A stretch of DNA of 55,911 bases, taken from contig JAPEVC010000226.1 of assembly GCA_027946555.1 (NCBI GenBank), positions 1 to 55,911 on the forward strand. The letters are read 5' to 3'. Positions 44,941-55,911 of this stretch are shown here, piece by piece. Within the stretch, counting starts at the first letter, position 1, and every line of letters starts with the position of its first letter. A program made the translations under genes and the position numbers. This DNA is from Gnomoniopsis sp. IMI 355080 (Eukaryota; Ascomycota; Sordariomycetes; Diaporthales; Gnomoniaceae). The notes beneath the pieces are model-generated. The model was not told the DNA's origin. It saw only the letters and a list, made by a program, of their open reading frames with translations, and did no database searches.

Positions 44941-47846
44941 ATGGCACCATCAAGGGCCTCCAGGAGCTTATTATTACTATGGGCCACTGTCAACGCAATA
45001 TCGGTCAATGCGACGCCTATGCCTACAAGAACGACCTCATCGCCTGCAACTTCGGCAACAAGTCTTACTCTTTCCTCCGATGTCACAAAATTCATACCGT
45101 CTTGCGCTCTTTCATGTTTTAGATCTTTTGTTGAAATCAACTATAATGCCCGCGTATGCGGAACCTCGCCATCCTTAGAATGTCTCTGCCAGCACACTGG
45201 ATCGACTGGGTACACGATTGGTGAGGGAGCAACAGAGTGTATTGTCGCCGAAGATAATATCAATAACTGTCACAACGCTGGCTATGGCTGTGAGTTACGC
45301 ATGAATCTTTACTTTTTCTTCTTTGTTTTCTTCTCCTTCTTCTCGACCCAAGTGACTAACGTTTGTGAACAGCCGAAACAGTCAACGCTGCCTATGGCAT
45401 GTGCAATAATATCACCAACGCGGCACCAGAAACACATGCTACGCTCGTAGCAACCTTGGTAATCAACTCAGGGTCCATCGTGGTGGCATCCCCCACAACA
45501 ACACCACCTGCTACGAATCAGACCTCTTCATCAATCCTCGTAACGCCCACATCCACTTCGCGCAGCTCGAGCAGCTCGAGCACGACGGTGGCTCCGGCTG
45601 CAGCCACATCCTCAGCAGCTGCACCCACCACTCAATCCACCGCTCCTAACCTAAGCCAGGCCCAAATTGGCGGCATAGCAGGCGGCATCGCTGCCGTTGC
45701 CGTTCTCGCCGCGCTCCTCGCCCTCTTCATCCTCCTCAAACGCCGGCACGCGCAGCGCAGCTCACCCGCCTTCGCCCGCATGCGCGAGTCCTCCTGGTCC
45801 CCCAAACGCATCCAAGGCAGCCCGGGGGGCGGCTCTCTCGCCATCTCGCAGCCGCACTATCAAGAGCCAAAGGTGATGTCCTTTACGCGCGCGCTCGCCA
45901 AGCGTATTAGCAGCAAGCCGGGAGGATCACGGCAGCAGCAGCAGCCGCCGCCAGGGCCTAACAATGGCTTTGGGCTGGCCATATCGCCGGGTGGCGGACG
46001 GCTTCCGGGTACCGGCGTGGGTTTGGACCACGTTGTGCGGAGTCCAGTACGCGGACCGGAATCTGCGATTCGGAATGTGCCATCGAGCCCGCCGCGCTCA
46101 CCATCCTCCCAGCCACCGGCGCCCATGTCGCCCCTCCGTGCGGTTTCGAGCTTCAATTTCTTCCCCCAGGAAGAAACTGCCCAGACGACAGGGAAACCCA
46201 CCCTCCCACGGCTCGCAATCCCCCAGCGCGCCTCCATGCACGGCGGCGGACGGGACTCGGTCATTACCGAATTCGCAGAAGACGGCGAAGACGGGCTCGG
46301 GTCTGCGCAGATATGGCGGCCCCCGAACACGGACCCGCAGAGCGCGTCGACGTACTACGTCGCCGACAAGTGGGGTAATTGGGTGTTGCGCGACGAGCGC
46401 GACATGACGCCGCCCGAGTGGGTTGCGGAACTAGCCACGCCGATTTCCAAGACGGCCGAGGAGCGGGCGCGAGAGAGGGAGTTCCCGGTCGAGGAGAGCG
46501 CGGCGGTCCAGGCACTGCGCCATTATTCATCAACGACCGTACCCAGGGCCGAGGCGCTGCCGGGGAAGAGGGCGAGTGGTGCACCGGGTGGAGGTGGAAG
46601 GCCAACGATCAGGCTCGTCACGCCGGAGAGTGGACGCTTGCCGGTGAACAGTCGCGTGCGGAATAGTGTAAACGCGAGCAACAACGTCAGCCTACCGAGG
46701 CAGGTCGCGCCCAGGTCAGAAATGCCCATGCCACAACCCTCATCAGACGAGACGCTGTATGGCGGTGACAGGGCAAAGGGGACAGGAAGACCGCCCATCA
46801 GCGACGGCACAAGACCGCCGTCCGCCACGACGGTCATGAGCCAGGAATCGTCCACCACCATTGCGGATAGCCCTGTGGATGACATGATCAACGCCGTGCT
46901 GCAATCATTCCCTCGTCCAGCCCGACAAACCTGGCTTCACGAGCAGCAGCAAGGCGACCTCTCGCCTGTCATCGAGTCGCCTGGCCGGTCGCCCGTCCAG
47001 TATCCCGCCATACCGAGGTCCCAGAGCATCACGGTCAACAAGCGCAAAAGCCACACCCCACGGGCGCTCCCGAACCCGTTGCTCGCCAGGATCAAACAGA
47101 GCGCTGTCGAACCGGCCAAAGACAGCCCGACACTCGGCGTGATGGGCCCCGTCGCGCGATCGGGGCCGATGGGCGCTTCACCTAACAAGGCTGCCCACGC
47201 CTCGCGGGGCAAGACCAGCCAAGGCAGTCCGAAACAGTACTCAAACCAGAACCAGAACCCTGGTGCGGCGAGGACAGGACCACCGAATCAGCAAGCGCGC
47301 AAGCCATCCGATCGTGCACTGCTGCCGTCACAGAGCCGGATGAGTAGCTACGACGAATACAACGACCCGTCGACGACGGACGCGCCGATGCCGTCAATGT
47401 ATGCATACCCAACCCAGCCACCGCCTCAACGCCGCACACCCTCGCCGGGTCAGGCATACGGCCCAGCAGCAGCAACAACAACCCAACAGCGGACCATCTC
47501 GCCATCGCAACAGCCGTACATGCCCTCCCCACCATCACCATCCGAGCCTTACTACACCAGCACTATCACCTCGCCCGCTTCGCATTACCCCAGCACCAAT
47601 CCCAGTATGAATAGCGCATTGCTCGCTAAGCGTATCGGGGCCGAGCGCGCCGCTGAGTTCCACATTGAGCAGCAGCAGCAGCAGCGACGGCAGCGGCAAA
47701 AATATGCACAGGAGCAAGACAAATGGGCGCGGCAGGCCGGAGGCGAGCGGTATGTGGAAATGCCATCGCTTCCGGCGACACCGGGGTGGAAGCCGCAGTT
47801 GACACCCAAGCGGAAGGGGGATGATCTTTATCTGAGTGTGAAGTGA
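44941..47846 (+). CDS. CFEM-like cell-surface protein with long cytoplasmic tail
   Basis: Type I membrane protein of about 940 aa. Exons 44941-45289 and 45373-47846 are joined across an 83-bp intron (GTGAGT donor, GAACAG acceptor). The signal peptide is SRSLLLLWATVNAISVNA; an in-frame ATG seven codons upstream is an alternative start. The ectodomain has eight cysteines in CFEM order (PSCALSC, VCG, ECLC, ECIV, NCH and MCNN, the last from exon 2). A Ser/Thr-rich stalk follows, then one transmembrane helix (IAGGIAAVAVLAALLALFIL) near residues 220-245 and a stop-transfer KRRHAQR. The remaining roughly 690 residues are cytoplasmic, Pro/Ser/Arg-rich and apparently disordered, with a glutamine run near the end. 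CFEM proteins act in heme uptake, adhesion or signalling. The tail suggests signalling or scaffolding, which is inference. Confidence 0.82.
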
Positions 47847-48456
47847 GGGGTTTGGTCCATTCCGCGAAACAGAAAGCGGCGGAGTGTAATGTAAGACAGT
47901 TGTAATATTTGACTTGCTCTCTTTTGGATACCATGACGTTGGCGTTGGGGTCAAACGATATATGAAATGCAAAACGAGGCCTGAAAAGACTAAGTTGTCT
48001 GCCTATGTTGAGGGCTCGGCGTGGCGTTATCTGGGGCTTAGAATTTACCATTCTCTGTATCTCTTGTGTCGAAACTTCTGAGACTTGAAATATCATTGAC
48101 TTTGCACACAAATTCCCTTCAAAACAACAGACAGGACACAGTGGCTAGTCGTTTTGCTCCATATCCGTGAACGGAGACGGAACGAAGCCCCCATAATGAT
48201 GATCCGTCCTAGATTACCTAGTCCACAAGACAACGCGACTACAATATACGGACACAAAAGGGAGCACTGTACAAATATCAGTCCATCATACTTGACGCTC
48301 AATGTTTCATTTCGATTCCGCTAAGTCTAGGATCTGATCCAAGCAGCTTTCTCCTACTCTCTTGTTGAATGTGGCACCACAAGGAAGTCTGACAGAAATT
48401 CGTCTGGCTTGAAGCAGCCCGACTCAGTCTCGACTGATTACAGCCAGTTCATTATT
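47847..48456. other. Gene-free interval
   Basis: About 600 bp between convergent genes. No feature is seen beyond expected 3' UTRs. Confidence 0.45.
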
Positions 48457-48798
48457 TCATCCCTTCCCTTGCGGGCCATCAAAAACAGCGGCGTCTGGGA
48501 CCAGCTCAGGCTAATTTGGGGGCTCAATGGGCGCATTGCCGTACGGGAAAGGCATAGAACCGATATTTCTACCCACTGGGTAGAAGCCTGACATTGGCGG
48601 ATAGACAGTTGGGTTGGCTGGATTGAAACATGGACTAATTTGATACATGGTGCTCGCTGGGTAGAGAACTCCACCAGTTGGATAGATCCCTCTGGCAGGA
48701 TGAAGACTCATAGTGGTGGAATAAGGTAACGTCGCTGGGTAGTGACCTGGGTTAGCTGGATAGACGCCGGGGTTGGCCTGGAATACGCCTGGATTCGC
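48457..48798 (-). other. In-frame continuation of the NPG-repeat gene beyond a TAG
   Basis: Directly after the TAG at 48799-48801 the same frame continues with the same repeat units (ANPGVFQANPGVYPANPGHY) and a tyrosine/proline-rich segment for about 95 codons to a second TAG (48511-48513), then 17 more codons to TGA (48457-48459). The unbroken repeat pattern shows it was, or is, part of the coding sequence at 48799-50179. Confidence 0.65.
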
Positions 48799-50179
48799 CT
48801 AGTACCCATAGACACCTGGGTCAAGGACTTGGAAGGCGCCTGGATTAGTTAGATATGTACCTGGATTCGCCTGGTGTCCATAGATGAGTGGATTAGCTGG
48901 GTTGACGACTGGATTCACCTGATACCCGTAAATACCTGGGTTGGCTTGGAAGGCGTGTGGATTCGCTTGGTGAGAGCCTCTATCAGGTAGGAAAGGTTTT
49001 GCCTGTGCAGATAGTGTGGCACTGGGCATAAAGTACGGATCCAGGATTGGCGGCCCCCGCTGTGGCCTTGGAGGAGGAAGTCGACGCCGGGCCTCAGGTT
49101 GTGGTATCCGTGAGAAATTGTGAGGAAGGCATTTCCTCCTCCGATTAAACCAGTCAGGCGTCGGGTCTTTTCCCTGTGGGCAATTGCCGATCAGGAGGCC
49201 CTCCTTTCTTAGTACACATAGAACGTCTCTTGCCCAGTCCAATGTTTTCGTTGGGTTGCTCTCTTGATCCACATCGAAATACGTCCGTACAGCCATCATG
49301 CGGTCCTGACCAGGATCTAGGTGCATGTTGAGATCTGCGACATTGACCGAATCTTCGGTGCCATGTTCCCAATGGCGAAGGTATGTGCCCCTCGTCCACA
49401 TCCTCCCAGTGTGCTGTCTTTCGAGCTCCGCTACATCCCCGTCTTGGTCAAATCCTTCCTGTACAACATCCCGGTATTCAGGGACAGCGAGGCGGCTCTT
49501 GCTTAGCAAGGGGGGTAGGGGTGCTCGGACTGCTCTGCAGATTTCATGGACTTTCTGGACAATGTTAGAAAACACTGTTGCGGAGTCTGAGCTGGTCCAT
49601 TTCGAGAAGCTCGCAAAGATTGCGGTGGAAGATGCGTTACATGGGGGAACGAGGGGTACTCACTAAGCATGCTGATTCCCAACTTTCAGACTTCAGCTGG
49701 CCAAACGGCACATGCGTCTTCCCGGTGTCGCGTCGTTCTGCGCTTTCGTAAGGCTTGTTGTACTATTGCATTTCCCACGAACGACCCCCTGGCGCAGGCC
49801 ACGGAACGCCATCTTCGTCTTGGAAAACCCCAACTTCCCCCCCTCGTTCTTCCTACATCTTTGGGGAGACGGCAGTAGTCTCTAATCGAAATCGTACTTG
49901 CACACCAGTGGAAAAGGGCAGTGGCTCCTCTCGACACAAAAGAATGTATGCATCCTGACGATTTGAGTTTTCGTCGTCGTGAACCAGGAAGATGAAGGTG
50001 GGATTCTGCCTATCCCAGCCATCCTGATCATATTTGGCCACCGCTTCCACGTCCACAGCGTCTGGTTGAACTGCATGGTAGCCTTCCGGAGCAGGTGTTC
50101 TATCGCGTCTGTAAAGACTCGTCTCAAATCTAGCGTCGTGCAGGGCCCCATGAAGGCATAGCGGACCCAAGCCTGCCAT
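48799..50179 (-). CDS. Unknown protein with C-terminal Asn-Pro-Gly repeats and in-frame TAGs
   Basis: No known family is recognised. The start ATG (50179) has an in-frame TAA upstream. Exon A (49664-50179) ends at a GTGAGT donor. Exon B begins at 49554 after a TCTAAC branch site and CCAG acceptor, in phase 0, so the frame either side of this 109-bp intron is well supported. The N-terminal part is acidic and mixed (KYDQDGWDRQNPTFIFLVHD), the middle is hydrophilic, and the C-terminus is a tandem array of QANPG-type units. The frame meets TAG at 49853-49855 and 49763-49765 in exon A and at 48799-48801 in the repeats. A 168-bp intron (49738-49905; GTGTGC donor, GCGCAG acceptor) would remove the first two and leave a 367-aa protein, but both sites are weak. 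See the finding on amber codons. Confidence 0.5.
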
Positions 50180-51297
50180 TGTTGTTCGTGCCTTCAACTG
50201 CTCGCGTTCGATTTACATATGATGAGAGATGCTGCTAGATATGCTGATGGAAAATGGATGGGGAGCGAAGGATGTCTGGGATATGCAGTATGTCTGGATA
50301 AGGCTGTTGTCTGATCAGGACGTCAGAGGATATCGTTCCAGGTTATGCGCGGAAGGTACATTCGATGGTGCGGGCATGGTGGCCTATTCTTGTTGACAAG
50401 CGGTAACTCCCCGAAGGCGTCACCCTGTAAATGCGCATCTCGACTTTAGTCGACATGCCTCATTGACAAACTAGGTAGGTAGGTAGGTACCTTTTGCCAG
50501 AAAGTACTATAAGAGCTTCATTGAAGCAAGATCAGGAATGTGCGCAAATGGGAAAGAATGTGGCACCTGTTTCAGGGAAGATGAGGCCCGAGATACTCGT
50601 CTATGGATGATCGTCCACTAATAGAATAGACGCTTGAATAACATAAAATACCAGGAGGCCACGATATGCAATGATTATGAATTACTTGATCTTGGATAGA
50701 AGCGGACGAGTAGAGAAAAGGAGCGCAGGGCCAGTGATCACGTTCACAACCTGAGTTTCAACAGTGCATTTCGTGAGAAATGCTGCATTTATTCGACCCT
50801 CAAAACGCCAGAACACCTGCCTGCCATTACTATACGCAATGAAGAATGCTGGTATATAGGAGAACCAGGATCACCCAACGCAAGCCAACCATCCGCCTAT
50901 TTGTTTCCGAGCAGGCTCCTGCAAAGCCTCTTCTCGGCGAGTGAAATAAGGTGCGCAGTGGAGGTATAACGAACAAGACAAACGCAATTTCGATCATAAT
51001 ACAACCCGATTCCCACCCCCAGGAGAGGAGCCCGATGCACAGGAAGAAGTGCAGAGGAAAAAATCATAGACAACATGAGACAAAATGACCTGAAACTCAC
51101 TGCGTCCCAGTCCTTCGAGAACTTGGCCCAGCCACGACTCGCTCCGGCCGAGGAAGGAAATCCACAACGCTGACTTCGGTGTTGAGAGCCAATGAGGATT
51201 CATCCGTAGCCGTCTCGGGACTCAGACCACGAGAAGAACTGCCGAGCAGTGGTTGCACGCTATCCACCGTCGACCTTTGCCCGCGTCCACGGGCCGC
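50180..51297. other. Gene-free interval
   Basis: About 1.1 kb upstream of the repeat gene and downstream of cdc50. It carries a CTAGGTAGGTAGGTAGGTAC repeat at 50471-50490. No gene is supported. Confidence 0.45.
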
Positions 51298-52891
51298 CTA
51301 AGCCTGGCCTTGGGGTCCGAGGTCGCGCCCCGATGCCACGCCTGTCGTTGGGCCCTTGCCGGCTGGCGCATTATTCCATGAGAGATAGGTGTGGTCGCCG
51401 AGTTTCCTGTTGTGTATGTTAGTTTGACTGCGATGATCTTTTTTTAATTCGGGTAGAAGACCTACCTCGGCTTGAGCAGGTGCGTGACCGTGAACAGAAC
51501 GCCAAGAAGGATACAAATCCCTCCTACAACAACGTATGCGATGCCCAAGAAAGGATTGCGGCCACCCATCACAGTACGGGTGCTAATGACGACCGACTTC
51601 GTGCCCTTGTATATGGATGCAGGGAACCCTAAATAGAACAATCAGTCTAAAAAGGCCAATGCATTTGCGTAGACCTGAAGACTCACAATTAGTGATATTC
51701 ACTTGGTATGTTCCGGCCTGCAATGTATCCGCGTCATTGCGCATATACAGTTTGCTGAAGCTTGGCAGCGCAGCAGTGCGCATCCAGACCATAAAATGCT
51801 CATCCGTTCCAATATCTGGTGGGGGATTATCGGTCGAGTAGCCGTCTGGGTACCTCACCATCCAGTTGGGTGGTGGGGCGATAGTGCTTGGGTCGAGAGT
51901 CGTCTGCTTATACAAGGACTTGTCCGAGTTCCAGGCGATGCCCTTTTCCGTCATGTTGTAGTTTCCACCACTCGTACCAACAGAAGTAAGGTTTGTGAAG
52001 GTGTCGTTGAAGACGGAATTCGCAATCAGACCGCAAGGATAGTAGTTCTTGCCATTGCTATCTGTCGTCAAAGGATCACAGTCGGAGCTAACACTGGTGT
52101 AACCGTCCTTGTTAACCAACTGGTCTGCGTCGAAGCTGGCAACATAGCGGCGGTGATTTTGGAAGAAGTTTGTAAGCTGGTAATAGAACAGAACTGGAGG
52201 TCCCATGTCTTCAGGTATTTGGAACTGTAATATGCAGTTCTGGGTCGTGTTGGTGTTTGATCCGAACGTGACGTTGATCGGCTCCTGACGCCATTGTATC
52301 AAGAGGTCCGACTGGTTCTTGAATTGAGAAAAAATATATTTGGAGGGCACGGAGTCAAAGCTGGTTGTACTGTTGGGGGCCTCGGCGACGCAGTTGGTGT
52401 AGTCAATCGAGAGTTCTTGCACCTAGATTGTGTCAGTGGAAACCATTGCATGGCTGGGCGGGTTGTAGTGAACATACCTGGGCGCTGGCGTATAGAAGCA
52501 AGCCTCCTATGGGCGCGAAGATGATGCCAATCGAGAAGAAGAGAGGCAGAACTGTCTTGGGAGTAAGGATGGGTCTAATCACTCGTTGTCAGCACTTGGT
52601 AGCATGTTGGCATCGCGATGCGGCTTACTGCCATGCTTTCAACCGTTGTTGCCGAAATGCGGTATCTGTGTTGAAAACGCAACCATCAGCTTCCCATGTC
52701 CAACAATGCGTGGTCTATCCAAGTTTGGCGGAGTTCGTCTTGTGTATGTGTATACCAATACCAATGCAATGCATGGTGCCGGGGGGCGACTCACTGGCTG
52801 GTCTGCGGCTCTTCTTCTTGTCGTTGGATTTGCTCCCTGAGTCTTGCGAAGCAATGGAGTCGGTATGACCGACCCTCGGTGAATCGGCCAT
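51298..52891 (-). CDS. cdc50: Cdc50/Lem3 family subunit of P4-ATPase flippase
   Basis: Obligate beta subunit and chaperone of P4-ATPases, which move phospholipids to the cytosolic leaflet of Golgi, endosome or plasma membrane. Six exons join in phase: 52795-52891, 52629-52665, 52478-52574, 51687-52422, 51466-51628 and 51298-51406, giving 412 aa; exon 2 is only 37 nt. The cytosolic N-terminus leads to the signature NTAFRQQRLKAWQPILTP, then helix 1 (VLPLFFSIGIIFAPIGGLLL), a large N-glycosylated ectodomain with Cys pairs and the conserved YYPCGLIANS and TEKGIAW, then TRTVMGGRNPFLGIAY, helix 2 (VVVGGICILLGVLFTVTHLL) and the cytosolic KLGDHTYLSW tail. Length and all landmarks match fungal Cdc50. 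The paralogue (Cdc50 versus Lem3 type) was not resolved. Confidence 0.96.
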
Positions 52892-55800
52892 GGTGTTGTG
52901 GTGTGGTGTGTTGTGGCCGTCGTCGTCAGTCGTTCGTCGTCGATCGAGACCGGGGCAAGGGACTCGTCTTCGGTGATGGCGGTCGGATGGGCCGGCGACG
53001 CGTGATTGAATTGGTTAAAGCGAGCACAGTCACTGTGACATTGGACAAAAACCCACTTCCAAGGCTGACGATGGGGAGCGCGGCGTGGTCAGTACTTCGG
53101 TTGGTCTGAGCTGAGAAGAGCCCTCGCTCGGTATGCTAAATTGAAGGGTGTTGCTTAGAATAGACCGCAGCCAGGGCAGTCGGCAGGGAGTTCCGAAGGT
53201 GACTGCGTAATGTTAGCGAAGTTGCTGTGGCTTGGCTTTCGCTCCTTCAAGCGGCGCAGTAGTGAAGAACCCGAAGACACCGGGGGCTGGTGTCCGCTTA
53301 CATAATCGCCGGTGAAATGCCCGTACTACGCAGCATCGTGCACCGTTCACCACGCAAATCCATCATCAGGAATACAATGCTGGGTTTGTAAAATTCCTTT
53401 CCTCTTGCCAGTTACCAATGTGGTGTTGAGGTTTTCACCATTGCTCCAATTTGCTGCGACTATCTGCGTACGCAGCAAGCAGACGCTGTTGCCGGTCCAC
53501 TTGTTGCAACAGAACACTGATCGTTTTCAGACGTTGACCGTCTTTACGCGCACACAAATACAGTACCAGAAGAAGTGTTAATCTGACTCAAGCCACGAGA
53601 GAAACCTCAGAAAATCAAGTTTGCGCGTACCATGTTTAGAGGAATCCCAGGATTGTCTTAAGAAGGTTGAAGAGTGAGGAACTCTTTGCGGGTTCACGAC
53701 CCAACAACCTAAGGATTATGTCCTGAGCTCTCAGACGAATGTACCATGGTGTCATCCAGGGTATTTTGCATTACCACATAGCAACCTTCTGTCAACGATG
53801 TCGGCAGCAACATGTCTTTACCATCGAGCCAATCTAAGGTTTTGGTTTGAGTCAGTACTGACAGACCACGGACCTCGGAGGGTTCAATGACATCGAAGCG
53901 TGTCGAGTTGACCGACTGTCTTGTGCAGCCGCAGTACTACTACACTTTCTCTACGGACTTGCGGAATACACAAGGGCAAACGCGGAGTGGCCGAGTCTCA
54001 CGATGCCAAGTCGAGTGGTACTGTGTGTCAAGTATCCGGGAGCCACATCAACAAATCAGCAACCCCTTATTATATAGCTGTATTGTCTGCCGCGCGTACC
54101 CTCAACCAGACTGGCTCTGCAGAGGAGTGTTGCGTACCGACGAGACCTCGGGACTGATGAACGAGGGTAAATGATTCTAATGTCAAACCTTGCGCCTGGG
54201 ACTGTTGAGTCAACTTCATGCTAGTCAATATATCCTCGTTTTCGGATTGACCAGCGACTGCCCGTGTGGAAAAAGGGGCTTCGAGAAAACTTGAAAGGCG
54301 AATGAATTCCAATAGAATAGTGGACCACAGGTTCATGCTCGGCGCTGTACGATGGTACTTACATAGTACGCTGTACCAGAGTACTTGGCTCAGGCCGACA
54401 ATGAACCTAAAGATGTCGATCACTGACAGAGAACAAAGCCCATGCAGTCACACTCATCTGAACTCAGCAGACGAGAACGAAATCACCATCGGGATTGGGA
54501 ATGATGGCGAGCGTGGATTGGTCAAGGCTGTCAGGGTGTGTGGCTCACAGGCGTGGTAGGCAAAGAACAGGGAAGGACGGAAACGGAGAGCTTTGCTGCA
54601 ACAGAAGCAGGCAAGGAAGCCGCAGAAGCTTCTGGAGGGCAACAGGGCAAGATCATTGCCGGAAGGGATTCAGGGACGTCACACAAGAGACGCTCTGTGA
54701 TCCGTGCATCGTTTTCTAGAAGCCTTCGACGCCCAAGACCGGGGAGGGGAGGTGGCCGCCAAGAGGAGCCATTCGAGAGCAAAGACCAGTAAATGGTCCC
54801 TGCTGCCGCGGACGGGCACGCCTTGGCCCGGCTGACAGGCCCCGCTTGTGCCTGCCTAACAGCACAGGCAGCTGAACAGGGTCTTGTTGCGGGCGATGCG
54901 CCATACAAAGTAGACTCTATTGCAGGCGATGCCCTGATGCTGCGCTACCTCACTGCCCTTTGACCTCCACCAAGGTCCCGGAAAGAGCGAGAGGCAGGCG
55001 TGCAGGTCATAGCTCCCCACCCCCCAGTCCGCAACTGACGCTCATCTCCTGTCTGTCATTTGCGCTGCGTCAAGTTGCGGAACTCCTGTTCGCACGCACA
55101 AGCTGTCGCTCCCGGTCTCATCAACCTCAATTCTCGCCTCGCCTCGCCCGACCCTGGACGCCGGGCCTCCCTCAGCCCATCTCCCCAGTCTTGCTAGACC
55201 TTGCCACGCTCACGGCACGCGCAATCCATGAGATTCATCCCCACTTGGTCTGCGCACTGAGTTCGGCCTGTGTGTTCAGAAGTGGTGTCTGCTCTGCTCG
55301 ATCGGGCATTTGCTCATCGCCGGGAACAGCAAAGGACAAGCAACTCAATCCAAGACAAAACAAGACAAACCAAAAGCTTCCCGTTTTGTTGCTTGCAAGC
55401 TTGCTGCGTCTTTAGCTCCCGCCGACCTCACTTCGACGTCCTCCATCATTCTCCCTTGCTCCTACCTAACTCCTGCAGCTGTTGCTACTGCCCTCCTTAG
55501 CTCTTGTTCCCAACCACAGCCACACCCAACTTTTGTCCTCTTCTCATTCTCTGGAAACTCCCGCTACGCCGAGCCTATTCTCGCGGTGAGCCTGGGCCCT
55601 TGTCGATTATCTTCCAGTCCCCACGTCTCGCCTCGGTGACCGCACGGTGTCTCCGATATTGGCGTGATTTACTACGATTCTTGATTGATTACTTCCCGCC
55701 GACAGGTCTCCATAGCCTCGTGCCAGACACGCGACCGTCTCCTCCATATTAAACCCACCCGCTCCTCGCTTCGAACCCTATTGTTCCTGATCGTTCAAAC

Positions 55801-55911
55801 CCAGTCTCTCCGGTAAGTCAATTCTGGCCCTTGATGGCTGCTTCCCCCAGTCCTGTCATTGCCACTGCTGCATCCTGTCACAAATCTCCCCCAAGCCATT
55901 CCATGTTCCCC
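52892..55911. other. Terminal region without an intact gene
   Basis: About 3 kb beyond the cdc50 promoter. The short frames lack family features. From about 55000 the + strand becomes C/T-rich, with CCTC/CACC runs and a GGTAAGTC donor-like site at 55811-55818, which looks like a long 5' leader with a leader intron of a + strand gene that starts outside the window. This is inference. Confidence 0.35.

Noticed and set aside
45632..47541. Several antisense frames of 90-156 codons opposite the CFEM-like gene tail
   Set aside because: Low-complexity GC-rich coding sequence produces open antisense frames by default. No start context, introns or domains support them.
54495..54908. Overlapping + and - frames of 74-125 codons near the right end
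   Set aside because: Both strands are open over the same GC-rich stretch and none has domain, signal or splice support.

Overview
The window is nuclear DNA of a filamentous ascomycete. Genes are spaced, carry short (about 50-135 bp) GT-AG introns with CTAAC/CTGAC-like branch sites, and encode fungal families: a fungal-type cystathionine gamma-synthase, a GH72 glucanosyltransferase, a CFEM-like surface protein, a PL4 rhamnogalacturonate lyase, Bzz1, Dbp5 and Cdc50. The families and the recurrent TACCTAGGTA intergenic motif suggest Sordariomycetes; this is inference, and no genus is claimed. I found no tRNA, rRNA, CRISPR array or intact transposon.

Layout. 0-9 kb: a hypothetical protein, a PLP-dependent cystathionine gamma-synthase-like enzyme (-), a haloacid-dehalogenase-type hydrolase (+), and two divergent genes for unknown multi-pass membrane proteins (5377-5965 on -, 7119-8748 on +); the second shows conflicting reading frames. 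9.5-25 kb: a fused HydA/HydB 5-oxoprolinase (-), a small secreted cysteine-containing protein (+), an FAD monooxygenase (-), a rhamnogalacturonate lyase (-) and a large polytopic membrane glycoprotein (-) broken by a one-base frameshift in a run of four C. 25-28.5 kb is gene-poor. 28.5-38.3 kb: an acyltransferase-3 membrane protein, a GPI-anchored GH72 cell-wall transglycosylase and the endocytic F-BAR/SH3 protein Bzz1, all on -. 38.3-40.9 kb has no intact gene but holds possible decayed coding sequence. 40.9-53 kb: the mRNA-export helicase Dbp5 (+), a CFEM-like transmembrane protein with a very long cytoplasmic tail (+), an unusual Asn-Pro-Gly repeat gene interrupted by in-frame TAG codons (-) and the flippase subunit Cdc50 (-). 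The last 3 kb has no intact gene and probably leads into a + strand gene beyond the window.

Splice models were built by hand from donor/acceptor sites, phase and family conservation; most join without ambiguity and exceptions are stated. Housekeeping genes (5-oxoprolinase, bzz1, dbp5, cdc50, GH72) are mixed with accessory ones (secreted protein, lyase, monooxygenase, membrane proteins), and I see no coherent biosynthetic cluster. The observations most worth following are the amber-interrupted repeat gene near 48.5-50.2 kb, the lesions in two membrane-protein genes, and an identical 16-bp element upstream of two same-strand genes.
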